Assembly (NCBI GenBank): GCA_022376925.1
Contig: JAIOJX010000026.1
Coordinates: forward strand, 203,886,900-203,950,899
Direction: 5' to 3'
Source of the DNA: Tragulus kanchil
Lineage: Eukaryota > Chordata > Mammalia > Artiodactyla > Tragulidae
DNA: 64,000 bases
Numbering within the stretch: position 1 is the stretch's first letter; each line of letters begins with the position of its first letter. The position numbers and the translations under genes are program-made. A model generated the notes under the pieces. That model did not search any database and was not told where the DNA came from. It saw nothing but the letters and a program-made list of their open reading frames with translations. This document shows, piece after piece, positions 24,873 to 36,905 of this stretch.

Positions 24873-26177
24873 AATATACTAACTCATATATATGGGATCT
24901 AGTAAGATGGTCATGATAACACACGCAGTGAACTCATGAAAAAACAAGAGAATAGACATAAAGACATTGTGGAGACCTAACAGTGGAAAGGAGGCGTGGA
25001 GTGAGTAACATGGAAACCTATACTGTCATGTGTGGAAAAGATAGCTTATTGTCAAAATTGTGGGGTAGGGAGGATGCACCATACACTAAGATCTTAAAGA
25101 CCTAAATGTAAGACCAGAAACCATCAAACTCTTAGAGGAGAATATAGGCAAAACCCTCAAGGACATCAATCAAAGCAAGATCTTCTCTGACCCACCAACT
25201 AAAATAGCAGAACTGAAAAGAAAAATGAACACGTGGGACCTCATGAAACTTAAAAGCTTTTGTACAGCAAAAGAAATTACAAAAAAGCTGAAAAGACACC
25301 CCACAGAGTGGGAGAAAATCATAGCAAATGAAACAACAGACAAAGAATTAATCTCCAAAATCTACAAGCAACTCAGACAACTCAGCACTGGAAAAACGAA
25401 CAACCCAATCAAAAAATGGGAAAAGGACCTAAACAGACACCTCTCCAAAGACGACATACAGATAGCCCCAAAACACATGGAACGATGCTCAACCTCACTT
25501 ATAATTAGAGAAATGCAAATCAAAACTACAATGAGATATCACCTCACACCTGTCAGAATGGCCATCTTCAAAGAATCTGCAGACAATAAATGCTGAAGAG
25601 GGTGCGGGAGAAAAGGGAACCCTCTTGCATTGCTGGTGGAAATGTCAATTGATACAGCCTCTATGGAAGACAGTATGGAGATTCCTTCAAAAACTAAAAA
25701 TAGAAGCACCCTATGACCCAGCAATCCCACTCTTAGGCTTATATCCTGATGAAATCAAAACTGAAAGAAGCACCTGTACCCCAATGTTCATTGCAGCTCT
25801 CTATACAATAGCCAGAACATGGAAGCAACCTAGATGCCCATCGATTAATGAATGGATACAGAAGCTCTGGTACATATATACAATGGAATACTACTCAGCT
25901 GTTAAAAGAAATGCAGAAGACTCAGTCCTAATGAAGTGGATGGCTCTAGAACCTATCATAAAAAGTGAAGTAAGTCAAAAAGAGAAAGATAAGTAAAATA
26001 TACTAACTCATATATATGGGATCTAGTAAGATGGTCATGATAACACACGCAGTGAACTCATGAAAAAACAAGAGAATAGACATAAAGACATTGTGGAGAC
26101 CTAACAGTGGAAAGGAGGCGTGGAGGGAGTAACATGGAAACCTATACTGTCATGTGTGGAAAAGATAGCTATTGTCA
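23941..26177. repeat. Tandem duplication 9 inside the L1 (unit about 1,123-1,136 bp)
   Basis: Copy 1 is about 23941-25054 and copy 2 is 25077-26177, with a 22-bp spacer. Copy 2 lacks 13 bases just after its start (AACTCAAAATGGA) and has several internal substitutions, among them a premature stop after ...SADNKC at about 25594 and a frameshift. This is more divergence than the other duplications show, which fits a mixture of reads from a multi-copy L1. Confidence 0.92.
25225..25996 (+). pseudogene. Second copy of the L1 ORF2 C-terminal fragment, broken
   Basis: The same protein stretch as 24102-24872, interrupted by a TGA at about 25594 and a shift of frame. The two halves are open at 25225-25596 and 25625-25996. 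It arises from duplication 9. Confidence 0.92.
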
Positions 26178-26349
26178 TTGTGCTAAGGGAATAGAAGTGC
26201 TTACAAAGGCATGGGGCGATGGTCCGGAGGGGTGGGATGGAGGGAATTCGGGGGGTGGGGACCAGGGATATCATATGACTGATCTGGGAACATACATGTC
26301 TGTGAACAACAAAACTCTGTAAAACCTTTAAAATAAAAAATAAATTTAA

Positions 26350-26364
26350 AAAACTATACTAATT
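26350..26364 (+). repeat. L1 target-site duplication, right
   Basis: AAAACTATACTAATT, directly after the A-rich tail; an exact match to 23666-23680. Confidence 0.93.
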
Positions 26365-26829
26365 CACTGCATAATGACAATATTATTTTATTCCTCTACT
26401 TTTACAGAAGTGCAATAATTGCAACGCTTTTAATCTGAGAAATGTTGTCTTCATTTATTTCATAGTGTTTTGTGATTATATCCTATAACCTTTGTGCTTG
26501 CCTGTCAAGTTCAGATTATTTAGAGTGTGTCAATCCATGGTGAGATTTTGGGACTTTAATTTAAGAACAATGGTGAACCAAGGAAGTGCTTTAGGATAAT
26601 ATATGCAATTTTAAAAGATCACTTTTCTAGGGCAAAATGGATTTGGGGAGACAAACTAGAGACAAAGAAGAGAAACAGAAGGTAATTGCTGTAATCTAGA
26701 TGGGGAAACTATGGTAGCTTGAGCTGGGGCAGTGTCAATGTTCAGCACACAGTGGGACATCAGGACTGCTCTTTGTAGGGACCCTCTAGAAAAGTGGAAA
26801 TAGTCAGAGTCATCTGCATAAAGATAGTG
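26365..26829. other. No recognised feature
   Basis: Unique sequence. Part (about 26530-26830) has the purine-rich look of old L2/MIR-type relics, but no diagnostic block is clear enough to call. Confidence 0.4.
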
Positions 26830-28902
26830 ACTGAAGTTGTGGAAGTAGAAGAGTTTTCCAAGGAAAACAATTTAGAAGAAGGCTAACTACAGAATCAAAG
26901 GGAACTCACACTTTGAAAGGAAGGGTCAGGAAGAGACATGACTTAAGAACATGCAAAGTACTGAAGGGAATCAAGTAGTGACTAAGGGACCAAACACTGA
27001 TGCATTGACTAAGACAAACTGCAAAATTTTCTTTGACAAAATTGCCCACTTGTAGTATAGGCATCTTTTCTTGCACTGTATTGCATACCTGTGAGATCTG
27101 CATGAAATGAGAACAGATTAAATTTGCAAATCTCATCTGAAGTAGGCAGAAGTTGAAATAAGCTTAATTATAGCATGCAGTTGAAGTAGAAAAAGAAGAA
27201 CCTAAAGACTGGATATTTAAAAAGTAGTAATTAAGAGAGGATGCAGAAGGAGATAATGGCAAAAAAAAAAAAAAAAAAAAACAGTATAGTCTTAAACTGA
27301 GATGAGGGAGACTACATATACCCTCTGGAGATTTTTTTACAAGATGGTAGCTATAAAGGAAGAGTTTTCTCTGACCTCCCAGCTGAGATGAATTACATGC
27401 TCTCAGATACAGCATCATTCCCCATTGCTACACTCCTCAAAATTGGAATAAAATGTAATTATGCAATGCATTAATTAAAGTCTGCCCTTTTCCCAAACTA
27501 GAATATAGGTATCTAGGAGTCAAGGGCTGAATCTGTATCTGATATGTGAAACAAACTTATTAAATTGTTGTTGACTAAATGAAGAAGGGATCCATATGAA
27601 ACGATCCCTATGAAAAGCACTGGAAGAGAAAGTATGAGATAAGGGGAGCTGGCATTCTGAGAGGTGGGAAGTGGGGCTCAGAATGCAGGAGTCCACAACT
27701 GTCAAAACTCAACAATTAAAAAAACACACATACACACACACTAATTAGAGGGTGACCATGAGCCTAGGTTTGCCTACCACATTCCTAGCTGATACCTGTT
27801 ACCCTAGTGCAACTGTTAAAACCCCTATTTCATTATCAAATGTTTTCAGTCTTTGGGGAAGAAAGTGTCTAAAAACTGAAGTTGTGGAAGTAGAAGAGTT
27901 TTCCAAGGAAAACAATTTAGAAGAAGGCTAACTACAGAATCAAAGGGAACTCACACTTTGAAAGGAAGGGTCAGGAAGAGACATGACTTAAGAACATGCA
28001 AAGTACTGAAGGGAATCAAGTAGTGACTAAGGGACCAAACACTGATGCATTGACTAAGACAAACTGCAAAATTTTCTTTGACAAAATTGCCCACTTGTAG
28101 TATAGGCATCTTTTCTTGCACTGTATTGCATACCTGTGAGATCTGCATGAAATGAGAACAGATTAAATTTGCAAATCTCATCTGAAGTAGGCAGAAGTTG
28201 AAATAAGCTTAATTATAGCATGCAGTTGAAGTAGAAAAAGAAGAACCTAAAGACTGGATATTTAAAAAGTAGTAATTAAGAGAGGATGCAGAAGGAGATA
28301 ATGGCAAAAAAAAAAAAAAAAAAAAAACAGTATAGTCTTAAACTGAGATGAGGGAGACTACATATACCCTCTGGAGATTTTTTTACAAGATGGTAGCTAT
28401 AAAGGAAGAGTTTTCTCTGACCTCCCAGCTGAGATGAATTACATGCTCTCAGATACAGCATCATTCCCCATTGCTACACTCCTCAAAATTGGAATAAAAT
28501 GTAATTATGCAATGCATTAATTAAAGTCTGCCCTTTTCCCAAACTAGAATATAGGTATCTAGGAGTCAAGGGCTGAATCTGTATCTGATATGTGAAACAA
28601 ACTTATTAAATTGTTGTTGACTAAATGAAGAAGGGATCCATATGAAACGATCCCTATGAAAAGCACTGGAAGAGAAAGTATGAGATAAGGGGAGCTGGCA
28701 TTCTGAGAGGTGGGAAGTGGGGCTCAGAATGCAGGAGTCCACAACTGTCAAAACTCAACAATTAAAAAAACACACATACACACACACTAATTAGAGGGTG
28801 ACCATGAGCCTAGGTTTGCCTACCACATTCCTAGCTGATACCTGTTACCCTAGTGCAACTGTTAAAACCCCTATTTCATTATCAAATGTTTTTCAGTCTT
28901 TG
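26830..28902. repeat. Tandem duplication 10 (unit 1,045 bp)
   Basis: Copy 1 is 26830-27855, then a 19-bp spacer at 27856-27874, then copy 2 at 27875-28902. The only differences seen are homopolymer lengths: 21 A at 27261-27281 versus 22 A at 28306-28327, and GTTTTCAG versus GTTTTTCAG near the right end. It contains an L2-like tail (about 27490-27590) and a short CACA tract. Confidence 0.96.
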
Positions 28903-30900
28903 TGATAAGTAATATCAACTTGATTAGATATCTGAGCAAAATATCACATAAACAGAAAAGTATACTCATATACATATAAAATAATATGACTATATGTTTC
29001 ATTCAGGATGAAAGTCTATGGTAAGTAAAGTATGATAAATAGAAGCTAACATAACAAACCAGTTGTTTATAAAGTTTAAGATGACCTGGATTTTACTGGT
29101 CATCTTTATTTGGCTGTCACCGATATTTTATTTCAAGAATATAAAATTGCTCAGAAAGCCCTGATTTCATTTTCCCAAAATACTATTTTCCCTATGATAC
29201 AGTGGAATTTTTAGGTGCCTAACTGTGCTTTTAATGGAAGACACCACCATACTCTTCTGTCCCTTCAAACAGCTGTGTGAACTCCGTTCTTGAACACCAA
29301 CCCCCTAAATTTGCAAAGCCTTTGGAATCCTTTGGATCAAAGCATCTTTTAACTGTGCATTTCTATTATTAATTTGGATGTGGGTTTGAAAGTTTGCCTG
29401 ATGGGTGGAATTGAATTGCACTGCTGATTTTATTAAGCTGATCAAACTTCAGTATCTTGTAGCAATTCTTTTCTATCTACTGTTCAGGATAAACAGATGC
29501 TCAAACTAATCCCAGAAAATACCAAGTAATAACTTTTCATTTCAGTGTGGACTGTGACAGGCACAGGTGAGGAGAGCTAACCGCTCACAGATTGTCCTGC
29601 TGCTCAAAACAGCTAGCGATCTCTCTAGAATCTTGTTATTACTGCAACAGATGCCCCAGTTTGGGAAATACTTGTAATTTTTTCTTGTCTGGAGAAGCTA
29701 TAACTTACTCTCTTTGTATCCTGGTACATAGTAGTTGCTCATTATAAAATATTGAATAGTGACGAAGAAGGATCCATATGAAACGATCCCTATGAAAAGC
29801 ACTGGAAGAGAAAGTATGAGATAAGGGGAGCTGGCATTCTGAGAGGTGGGAAGTGGGGCTCAGAATGCAGGAGTCCACAACTGTCAAAACTCAACAATTA
29901 AAAAAACACACATACACACACACTAATTAGAGGGTGACCATGAGCCTAGGTTTGCCTACCACATTCCTAGCTGATACCTGTTACCCTAGTGCAACTGTTA
30001 AAACCCCTATTTCATTATCAAATGTTTTTCAGTCTTTGTGATAAGTAATATCAACTTGATTAGATATCTGAGCAAAATATCACATAAACAGAAAAGTATA
30101 CTCATATACATATAAAATAATATGACTATATGTTTCATTCAGGATGAAAGTCTATGGTAAGTAAAGTATGATAAATAGAAGCTAACATAACAAACCAGTT
30201 GTTTATAAAGTTTAAGATGACCTGGATTTTACTGGTCATCTTTATTTGGCTGTCACCGATATTTTATTTCAAGAATATAAAATTGCTCAGAAAGCCCTGA
30301 TTTCATTTTCCCAAAATACTATTTTCCCTATGATACAGTGGAATTTTTAGGTGCCTAACTGTGCTTTTAATGGAAGACACCACCATACTCTTCTGTCCCT
30401 TCAAACAGCTGTGTGAACTCCGTTCTTGAACACCAACCCCCTAAATTTGCAAAGCCTTTGGAATCCTTTGGATCAAAGCATCTTTTAACTGTGCATTTCT
30501 ATTATTAATTTGGATGTGGGTTTGAAAGTTTGCCTGATGGGTGGAATTGAATTGCACTGCTGATTTTATTAAGCTGATCAAACTTCAGTATCTTGTAGCA
30601 ATTCTTTTCTATCTACTGTTCAGGATAAACAGATGCTCAAACTAATCCCAGAAAATACCAAGTAATAACTTTTCATTTCAGTGTGGACTGTGACAGGCAC
30701 AGGTGAGGAGAGCTAACCGCTCACAGATTGTCCTGCTGCTCAAAACAGCTAGCGATCTCTCTAGAATCTTGTTATTACTGCAACAGATGCCCCAGTTTGG
30801 GAAATACTTGTAATTTTTTCTTGTCTGGAGAAGCTATAAGCTTACTCTCTTTGTATCCTGGTACATAGTAGTTGCTCATTATAAAATATTGAATAGTGAC
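28627..30900. repeat. Tandem duplication 11 (unit about 1,137 bp, abutting)
   Basis: Copy 1 is 28627-29763 and copy 2 is 29764-30900. Copy 1 starts in the second copy of duplication 10, so about 275 bases (27582-27855, 28627-28902, 29764-30037) occur three times. Differences are GAAGAAGGG versus GAAGAAGG at the left of copy 2 and TATAACTT versus TATAAGCTT near the right of copy 1. The right end carries a MIR-like tail (CCTGGTACATAGTAGTTGCTC). Confidence 0.96.
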
Positions 30901-31555
30901 TAATGAATGTATTCTTTGGCTTCGTTTTCAGTTTTGTTTAGCAAGTTTTTCTTACACAATTTAGATAACTGTGTATAGTGTGGCATTAAAAGAGCCCTTT
31001 AAAATACTAAAAAAAAAAATGAAAAATAAAAATATTTATTGAACTGATAGGCTTTTTATTCACTTCATTCTCCTAAAAAGAATTTGAGAGAGCTTATAAT
31101 GAAAGTCATTTATCAACTGCTTTTAAGAATGAAATGAAATTATATTTTGGAAAACTGATTTTGGTTTGACAAATTTTGATAATTATTACTGTAATAGTAG
31201 TAATTATTATGAACATTATTATCATCATAGTGATCTGTTGCCAAGACTATTCATCATTTATTTATCTGGCTTATTACTCAACACATAACGGTTACTTTTT
31301 TGTGCATTACACATAAGAAACAATCTGTCTTTTTGGTTCAAACTCTGTCTTTGTGACTTTCCTCCCCACCTTCAAGAGAACAAGACTCTTTAAAAAAAAA
31401 TCTTGTTAATAATAATGTATTTTCTCTACCTACCTTCAAGTGGTTATGAATGTGTGAAATGAGCTGAAACATTTTGTAAGTGGTAATGTACTAAATAGAC
31501 TAGAGTTCTCGTAGGGTCCAGAAGAAAGTAGGTGCTCAAGAGATACTTGTGGGAA
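30901..31555. other. AT-rich DNA, no recognised feature
   Basis: Single-copy, with A and T runs. No coding or RNA signal. Confidence 0.5.
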
Positions 31556-31720
31556 CTTTCCTGGTGGTCCAGTGGCTAAGACTCCATGTTCCCAATTCAA
31601 GGGGCTAAGTTTGATCCCTGGTCAGGAAACAAATCTGCAACTGAAGATCCTGCATGTCATAACGAAGAGCTGGCATAGTCAAAAAAAATAAATAAATAAA
31701 TTTTTTAAAAAAGAAAAGAA
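31556..31720 (+). mobile_element. CHR-type SINE, short form
   Basis: GGAACTTTCCTGGTGGTCCAG, the box-B-like AAGTTTGATCCCTGGTCAGG, and a degraded body ending in an (AAATA)n tail. Possible eroded target duplication AGATACTTGT / AAATGCTTGT. Confidence 0.85.
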
Positions 31721-32876
31721 ATGCTTGTAGACTGTATGGGGAAGGAAATACTATATATTAACTGTTCTTTGCCCCGATAATTTACATGTAATAGGAGCTT
31801 CTGAATACATGAATGATATCTGCCTCCTAGCATGTATCTCAGCTTCACAAATGAAGGGTGAAAATATTCTTTTTTGTGTGTAGGTTCAAATAAATATCTC
31901 AGATGGTAGGTTCAAATATAACTCCAAATCTAATGAAATATTCCATCCCCTGCCTATTGCAGGCTCAGTGACAGTAAAGCTAAAAGTGAACAAGCCAGGT
32001 AGATCTCTGATCAATGAAAATCCTGAACTTGAGATGCTAAAAAATTCCTAAGTAAAACACAGGAAATATACTTGTTTAAAATACATAGAACCCATAATTT
32101 CCTTTAATTTTATTAACTTATTAATGTAGTTTCCAACTTAATTTATCCACATCAATAAAATTATTTTGAAATATGTATAGTCACTAAGGAACAACAACTT
32201 CCAACTCTTAAGTCTTAATGCAAAAATTGACATTTTCTGATTTCCTCTACTGTTAATTTTACCTATCAGACCTATCTGTTTTTATCATTGACTTTGGCTG
32301 TTTTTCTAGGTTCTGGAAATATTTAATTTTCAACTCCCCCCGCCTTAAAATATTTCCCCATGAGTTGTAGGCTATCTCTTGGCCACTTTCCTTCAGCTCA
32401 ATAAAGACTCAGGAACACTGTCTGCTTAATTCCCTATCACTTTATAAATCGGCAATAAAGAATTTATAGCAAGGGTAAATCTCATGGGGAAAATATTTAA
32501 AAGATCATTAAAGTAATTATTCCCTGGAAACCAAAGTAATTGTTTTAACATCAAACTTCCAGAATCAGATGACTATTGAATGAGTGTAAGGTTGAAAGAC
32601 TTAAGTACAAAGTATGTCTTTGACAAGGCATTTAGCAGTCTTTCAAAAAGGTGACTTAGATCCCATTATGAAATCATAGAGATGAAATGACTTATGCTAC
32701 TGGGTTTATCATTGCGATGAGACAGTGGTATACAGCTCTCCTCAGGTTTGCTTGATTTGCTCTGAGTCATTGGTCAAGTCAGCTTTCTTTATAGTCAAGT
32801 TTTTTAGGTTTTCTGACTTATATTGTGCTTGTAATCCACTCAAGAAAGCTCTAACTAAGGAAGGGGAAACCCAACC
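31721..32876. other. No recognised feature
   Basis: Unique AT-rich DNA. I see nothing I can name. Confidence 0.5.
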
Positions 32877-35160
32877 TGGTTCACTGAGGCTCAGTTAACT
32901 ATATAATTCCCCACCTGATTTTATGTATACCGCCCCTTCAGGCAAGCTCATTTGTGCCCTTATCCACCAGGAATCTGTGACACCATGGAAGGCCCCAAAA
33001 TAGCTCTCATCATTGTAAATGACATTCTATACTACAAATGGGAAGAACCTGGAACGGAAAGGAACACTAAGCAGCCACATCTTACTCACTGATGTAAAGA
33101 CTTAATGAATCAAGAATGTTGAATAAGGCACTTGGCAAATACTGGGGAATACGCAAGTGCCATATTATCAGAAAGTTTACTTGTTGACAAAACCCAAGTG
33201 TCAGTACACAAGATGTCAGGATATAATAATTTATATATTTGTTGCCAACAAAAATGTAACTGAAGCCTTAGTACTGACTGACTAAATTATATTGGAAAAT
33301 GTGCTCATTTTCTATTGTCCCATAACAAATTACTGCAAATCTAGTGCTTTAAAACAACACAGATGTATTATTTGACATTTCTTAGGTCAGAGATCTTAAC
33401 AGATTGACTAGTTTTTCTTTTCTGGCTCTCACAACATCAAAATCATGTTTCTGCCGGAGTAGCTTTTATGGGGAGGCTCCAGAGAAGACTTCTCCGGATT
33501 CACTAAACTTGTAGGCAGAATTCAGTTACATGCAGTTGTGGAATTGAAGCCTCCATTTCCTTGCTGGCTGTTGGGGGTCATTCTAACTTGCTAGAGGCTG
33601 CCCACATCCCCTGTTTGATGGCCTCCTTCCTTTTTAAAGTCAGCAACAGTGTTGGGTCTTCTCACTCTTCAAATCTCTTTGACCTCTTCTGCCTCATTGG
33701 CGAAATTCCTTGCTCTTAAGAACACTTGATTAGATTAGGCCTATCTGGATAGCCCAGGATAATCTCTCCCTTAATTACATTTGAAAGTCTATTTTTATAG
33801 TTACAGGCTCCAAGCATTCAGTAGAGGACATTTTTGAAGACCCTTAAGAAGCCCACAGAAGTAAATTATAATGGCTGAGTCATTCCCTGGGATCTGGTTT
33901 GTGTGCATTCCCCTTTTAGCATTACTAGGAAGAGGCAACATGTTTGGGGAGGAAATTTATTGTATAATGTTTCCAATGGATCCCTCATCTATGAGTCATC
34001 TTCCAGTTGAGAGCAGAGTTGGTTCACTGAGGCTCAGTTAACTATAATTCCCCACCTGATTTTATGTATACCGCCCCTTCAGGCAAGCTCATTTGTGCCC
34101 TTATCCACCAGGAATCTGTGACACCATGGAAGGCCCCAAAATAGCTCTCATCATTGTAAATGACATTCTATACTACAAATGGGAAGAACCTGGAACGGAA
34201 AGGAACACTAAGCAGCCACATCTTACTCACTGATGTAAAGACTTAATGAATCAAGAATGTTGAATAAGGCACTTGGCAAATACTGGGGAATACGCAAGTG
34301 CCATATTATCAGAAAGTTTACTTGTTGACAAAACCCAAGTGTCAGTACACAAGATGTCAGGATATAATAATTTATATATTTGTTGCCAACAAAATGTAAC
34401 TGAAGCCTTAGTACTGACTGACTAAATTATATTGGAAAATGTGCTCATTTTCTATTGTCCCATAACAAATTACTGCAAATCTAGTGCTTTAAAACAACAC
34501 AGATGTATTATTTGACATTTCTTAGGTCAGAGATCTTAACAGATTGACTAGTTTTTCTTTTCTGGCTCTCACAACATCAAAATCATGTTTCTGCCGGAGT
34601 AGCTTTTATGGGGAGGCTCCAGAGAAGACTTCTCCGGATTCACTAAACTTGTAGGCAGAATTCAGTTACATGCAGTTGTGGAATTGAAGCCTCCATTTCC
34701 TTGCTGGCTGTTGGGGGTCATTCTAACTTGCTAGAGGCTGCCCACATCCCCTGTTTGATGGCCTCCTTCCTTTTTAAAGTCAGCAACAGTGTTGGGTCTT
34801 CTCACTCTTCAAATCTCTTTGACCTCTTCTGCCTCATTGGCGAAATTCCTTGCTCTTAAGAACACTTGATTAGATTAGGCCTATCTGGATAGCCCAGGAT
34901 AATCTCTCCCTTAATTACATTTGAAAGTCTATTTTTATAGTTACAGGCTCCAAGCATTCAGTAGAGGACATTTTTGAAGACCCTTAAGAAGCCCACAGAA
35001 GTAAATTATAATGGCTGAGTCATTCCCTGGGATCTGGTTTGTGTGCATTCCCCTTTTAGCATTACTAGGAAGAGGCAACATGTTTGGGGAGGAAATTTAT
35101 TGTATAATGTTTCCAATGGATCCCTCATCTATGAGTCATCTTCCAGTTGAGAGCAGAGTT
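32877..35160. repeat. Tandem duplication 12 (unit about 1,141-1,143 bp, abutting)
   Basis: Copy 1 is 32877-34018 and copy 2 is 34020-35160. Two differences are seen, both in the left third of copy 2: TATATAAT versus TATAAT near 32902/34043, and CAAAAATG versus CAAAATG near 33249/34390. The rest is identical by eye. Confidence 0.96.
33300..33800 (+). repeat. Old interspersed repeat (same family as 3393-3815)
   Basis: CATTTTCTATTGTCCCATAACAAATTACTGCAAATC, AAAACAACACAGATGTATTATTTG, then GGCAGAATTCAGTTACATGCAG and TTCCTTGCTGGCTGTTGGGG give a longer stretch of the family seen at 3393. The duplicate is at 34441-34940. Confidence 0.65.
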
Positions 35161-35373
35161 CAGCAGTCTTTATAGTCTATTTACTCCCAGTGGATCTGTC
35201 AGGGATTAGGGTCATTCAAATATGCACAAGACCAAACAAAGCCTGTACAGGTCAGCAGATATTACAGTTTTTAGTCTCTGAAATACTTCAGTGTTCTTAT
35301 TTGAAATTCAATATCCAAATCTGTCTTTGTTGCCCACACTGATATAAAATTAAATCACTAAAATAATCAAAAA

Positions 35374-35675
35374 TCAGATAACTTGGGGCTTCCTTGGTGG
35401 TCCAGTGGGTAAAGAATCTGCCTTGCAGTGCAAGGGGTACTGGTTCAATCTCTGGCCCAGGAAGATCCCACATGCAGAGGAAAGGCTGGACCCATGTGTC
35501 CAATTATGAGTCAGTGCTCTGGAGCGCATGCACCCAGAGCCGGTGCTCTGAAACAAGAGAGGCCACGGCAATGCGAGGCCCACACAGGCCTAAGAATAGA
35601 GATGAATGAAAAATAAATAAATAAAAAATCAATAAAAAGAGGCCAAAAATTAAAAAAGAAAACTCAGATAACTTG
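35374..35675 (+). mobile_element. CHR-type SINE with perfect target duplication
   Basis: The element is 35386-35663: GGGCTTCCTTGGTGGTCCAG head, GTGTCCAATTATGAGTCAG, GGCCACGGCAATGCGAGGCC, GATGAATGAAAAATAAATAAA, and a long A-rich tail. It is flanked by 12-bp TCAGATAACTTG at 35374-35385 and 35664-35675. Confidence 0.94.
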
Positions 35676-35718
35676 TAGGGTAAAATAAAAGTTGGCGGCA
35701 GTCCAGAAAGAGCTTTTA

Positions 35719-35925
35719 ATTTCCTCCCCAGTGGCTAAAGAATCTGCCTGAAATGCAGGAGATAACCCAGGGACAAGCCCAGGATCAGGAAGATCCCCTG
35801 GAGGACGACATGGCAACCCACTTCAGTATTCTTGCCTGGAGAATCCCATGAACAGAAGAGCCTGGCAGGCTACAGTTCACTGGGTCACAAAGAGTCAGAC
35901 ACGACTGAAGTAACTGAGCACGTGA
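35719..35925 (+). mobile_element. Bov-tA SINE
   Basis: CCAGTGGCTAAAGAATCTGCC, GAAGATCCCCTGGAGGACG, TTCTTGCCTGGAGAATCCCATG and AGAGTCAGACACGACTGAAG. The head is degraded. It lies about 45 bases downstream of the CHR SINE. Confidence 0.9.
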
Positions 35926-36099
35926 CATTGGTTGAAACAGTGCTTCTCACACGCAGTCTTTTGTGCCTTTTGAGCTCAGAGGTACCAAAAAACCAGTGAA
36001 ATTTTCTATTACCAAAACTAGCTGGAAAAATAGAAATGAATTTCCTAGAAGGTAATTCCTCCAAGGACAACGATGGGGAATTTTATTTGCTGATATATT

Positions 36100-36160
36100 C
36101 TAAGGTCCTAGCACAGCATAAGCATTCAGGCAATATTTGTTGAATGAATGACTGAAGAAT
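36100..36160 (+). mobile_element. MIR/L2-like tail
   Basis: CCTAGCACAGCATAAGCATTC followed by AATATTTGTTGAATGAATGA, the common 3' tail of these old elements. The duplicate is at about 37204-37264. Confidence 0.6.
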
Positions 36161-36280
36161 GAACAAAAGAAGGAAACGTGCTATTATCACATACAGATTA
36201 ATCTAGACAATCTGCTATGACCTTGCTTTTCTGTGTTTTTATAAATAAATAAGCTAATCTGATAAGTGCATATGATGTGA

Positions 36281-36905
36281 CCAACAAGGGATTAGTCTCC
36301 AAAATTTGCAGCTTATGAGGATTAATATCACGAAAACAAATAACCCAATCAATCAATCTAGAAGGCAGAAGGTCTAGAGAGACATTTCTCCAAAGAAGAC
36401 ATACAGATGGCCAAGAGGCACATGAAAAAATATTCAGCATTGCTAATTATCAGAGAAATACAAATCAAAATTACAATGAGGTATCACCTCACACCAGTCA
36501 AAGTGACTATGATCAAAAAATCCACAAACAATAAGTGCTGGAGAAGGTATAGACAGAAGGGAACACTTCTACACTATTGGTGGGAATGTAAATTGACACA
36601 GACACTATGGAGAACAGTATGGAGGTTCCTTGAAGAAGAGAGAGATACCATATGATCCTACAATCCCACTCCTGGGCCTGTATCTGGCGAAAATCATGGT
36701 CCAATGCACCTCAGTGTCCACTGCAACCCTATCTACAATAGCTGCAATGCAGAAGCAACCTAAATGTCCATCAACTGAGAAATGGATAAAGATGTGGTAT
36801 ATGTATACAACAGACTCCTACTGAGCCATAAGAAGAATGAAATAACGCCATTTACAGCAACATGGATGGATCTAGAGTTTGTTATACTGAGTGAAGTCAG
36901 GCAGA
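36281..36905 (+). pseudogene. L1 ORF2 C-terminal fragment, frameshifted
   Basis: Two overlapping frames (36407-36655 and 36630-36824) spell the ORF2p C terminus: [16 protein letters not shown], the Cys-region relic [30 protein letters not shown] and [13 protein letters not shown]. The Cys pattern is damaged (CWRGCG to CWRRYR). An older, more decayed insertion than the one at 23.7 kb. The second copy is at 37384-38008. Confidence 0.9.

Larger units (their letters stand above)
23681..26349 (+). mobile_element. 5'-truncated L1 LINE
   Basis: The element begins abruptly inside ORF2 (AACAGAGCTGGAGGAATCAG), runs through the ORF2 C terminus and a G-rich 3' untranslated region, and ends in an A-rich tail (about 26325-26349). 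Perfect 15-bp flanking repeats mark one insertion. Inside it lies duplication 9, so its assembled length of 2.67 kb is probably about 1.53 kb in reality. Its 3' untranslated region, with a GGGG-rich tract at about 26225-26262, differs from that of the other L1 pieces in the window. Confidence 0.93.

Noticed and set aside
27721..27745. CACA tract as a regulatory or Z-DNA element
   Set aside because: Short, imperfect, and without any gene nearby to regulate.
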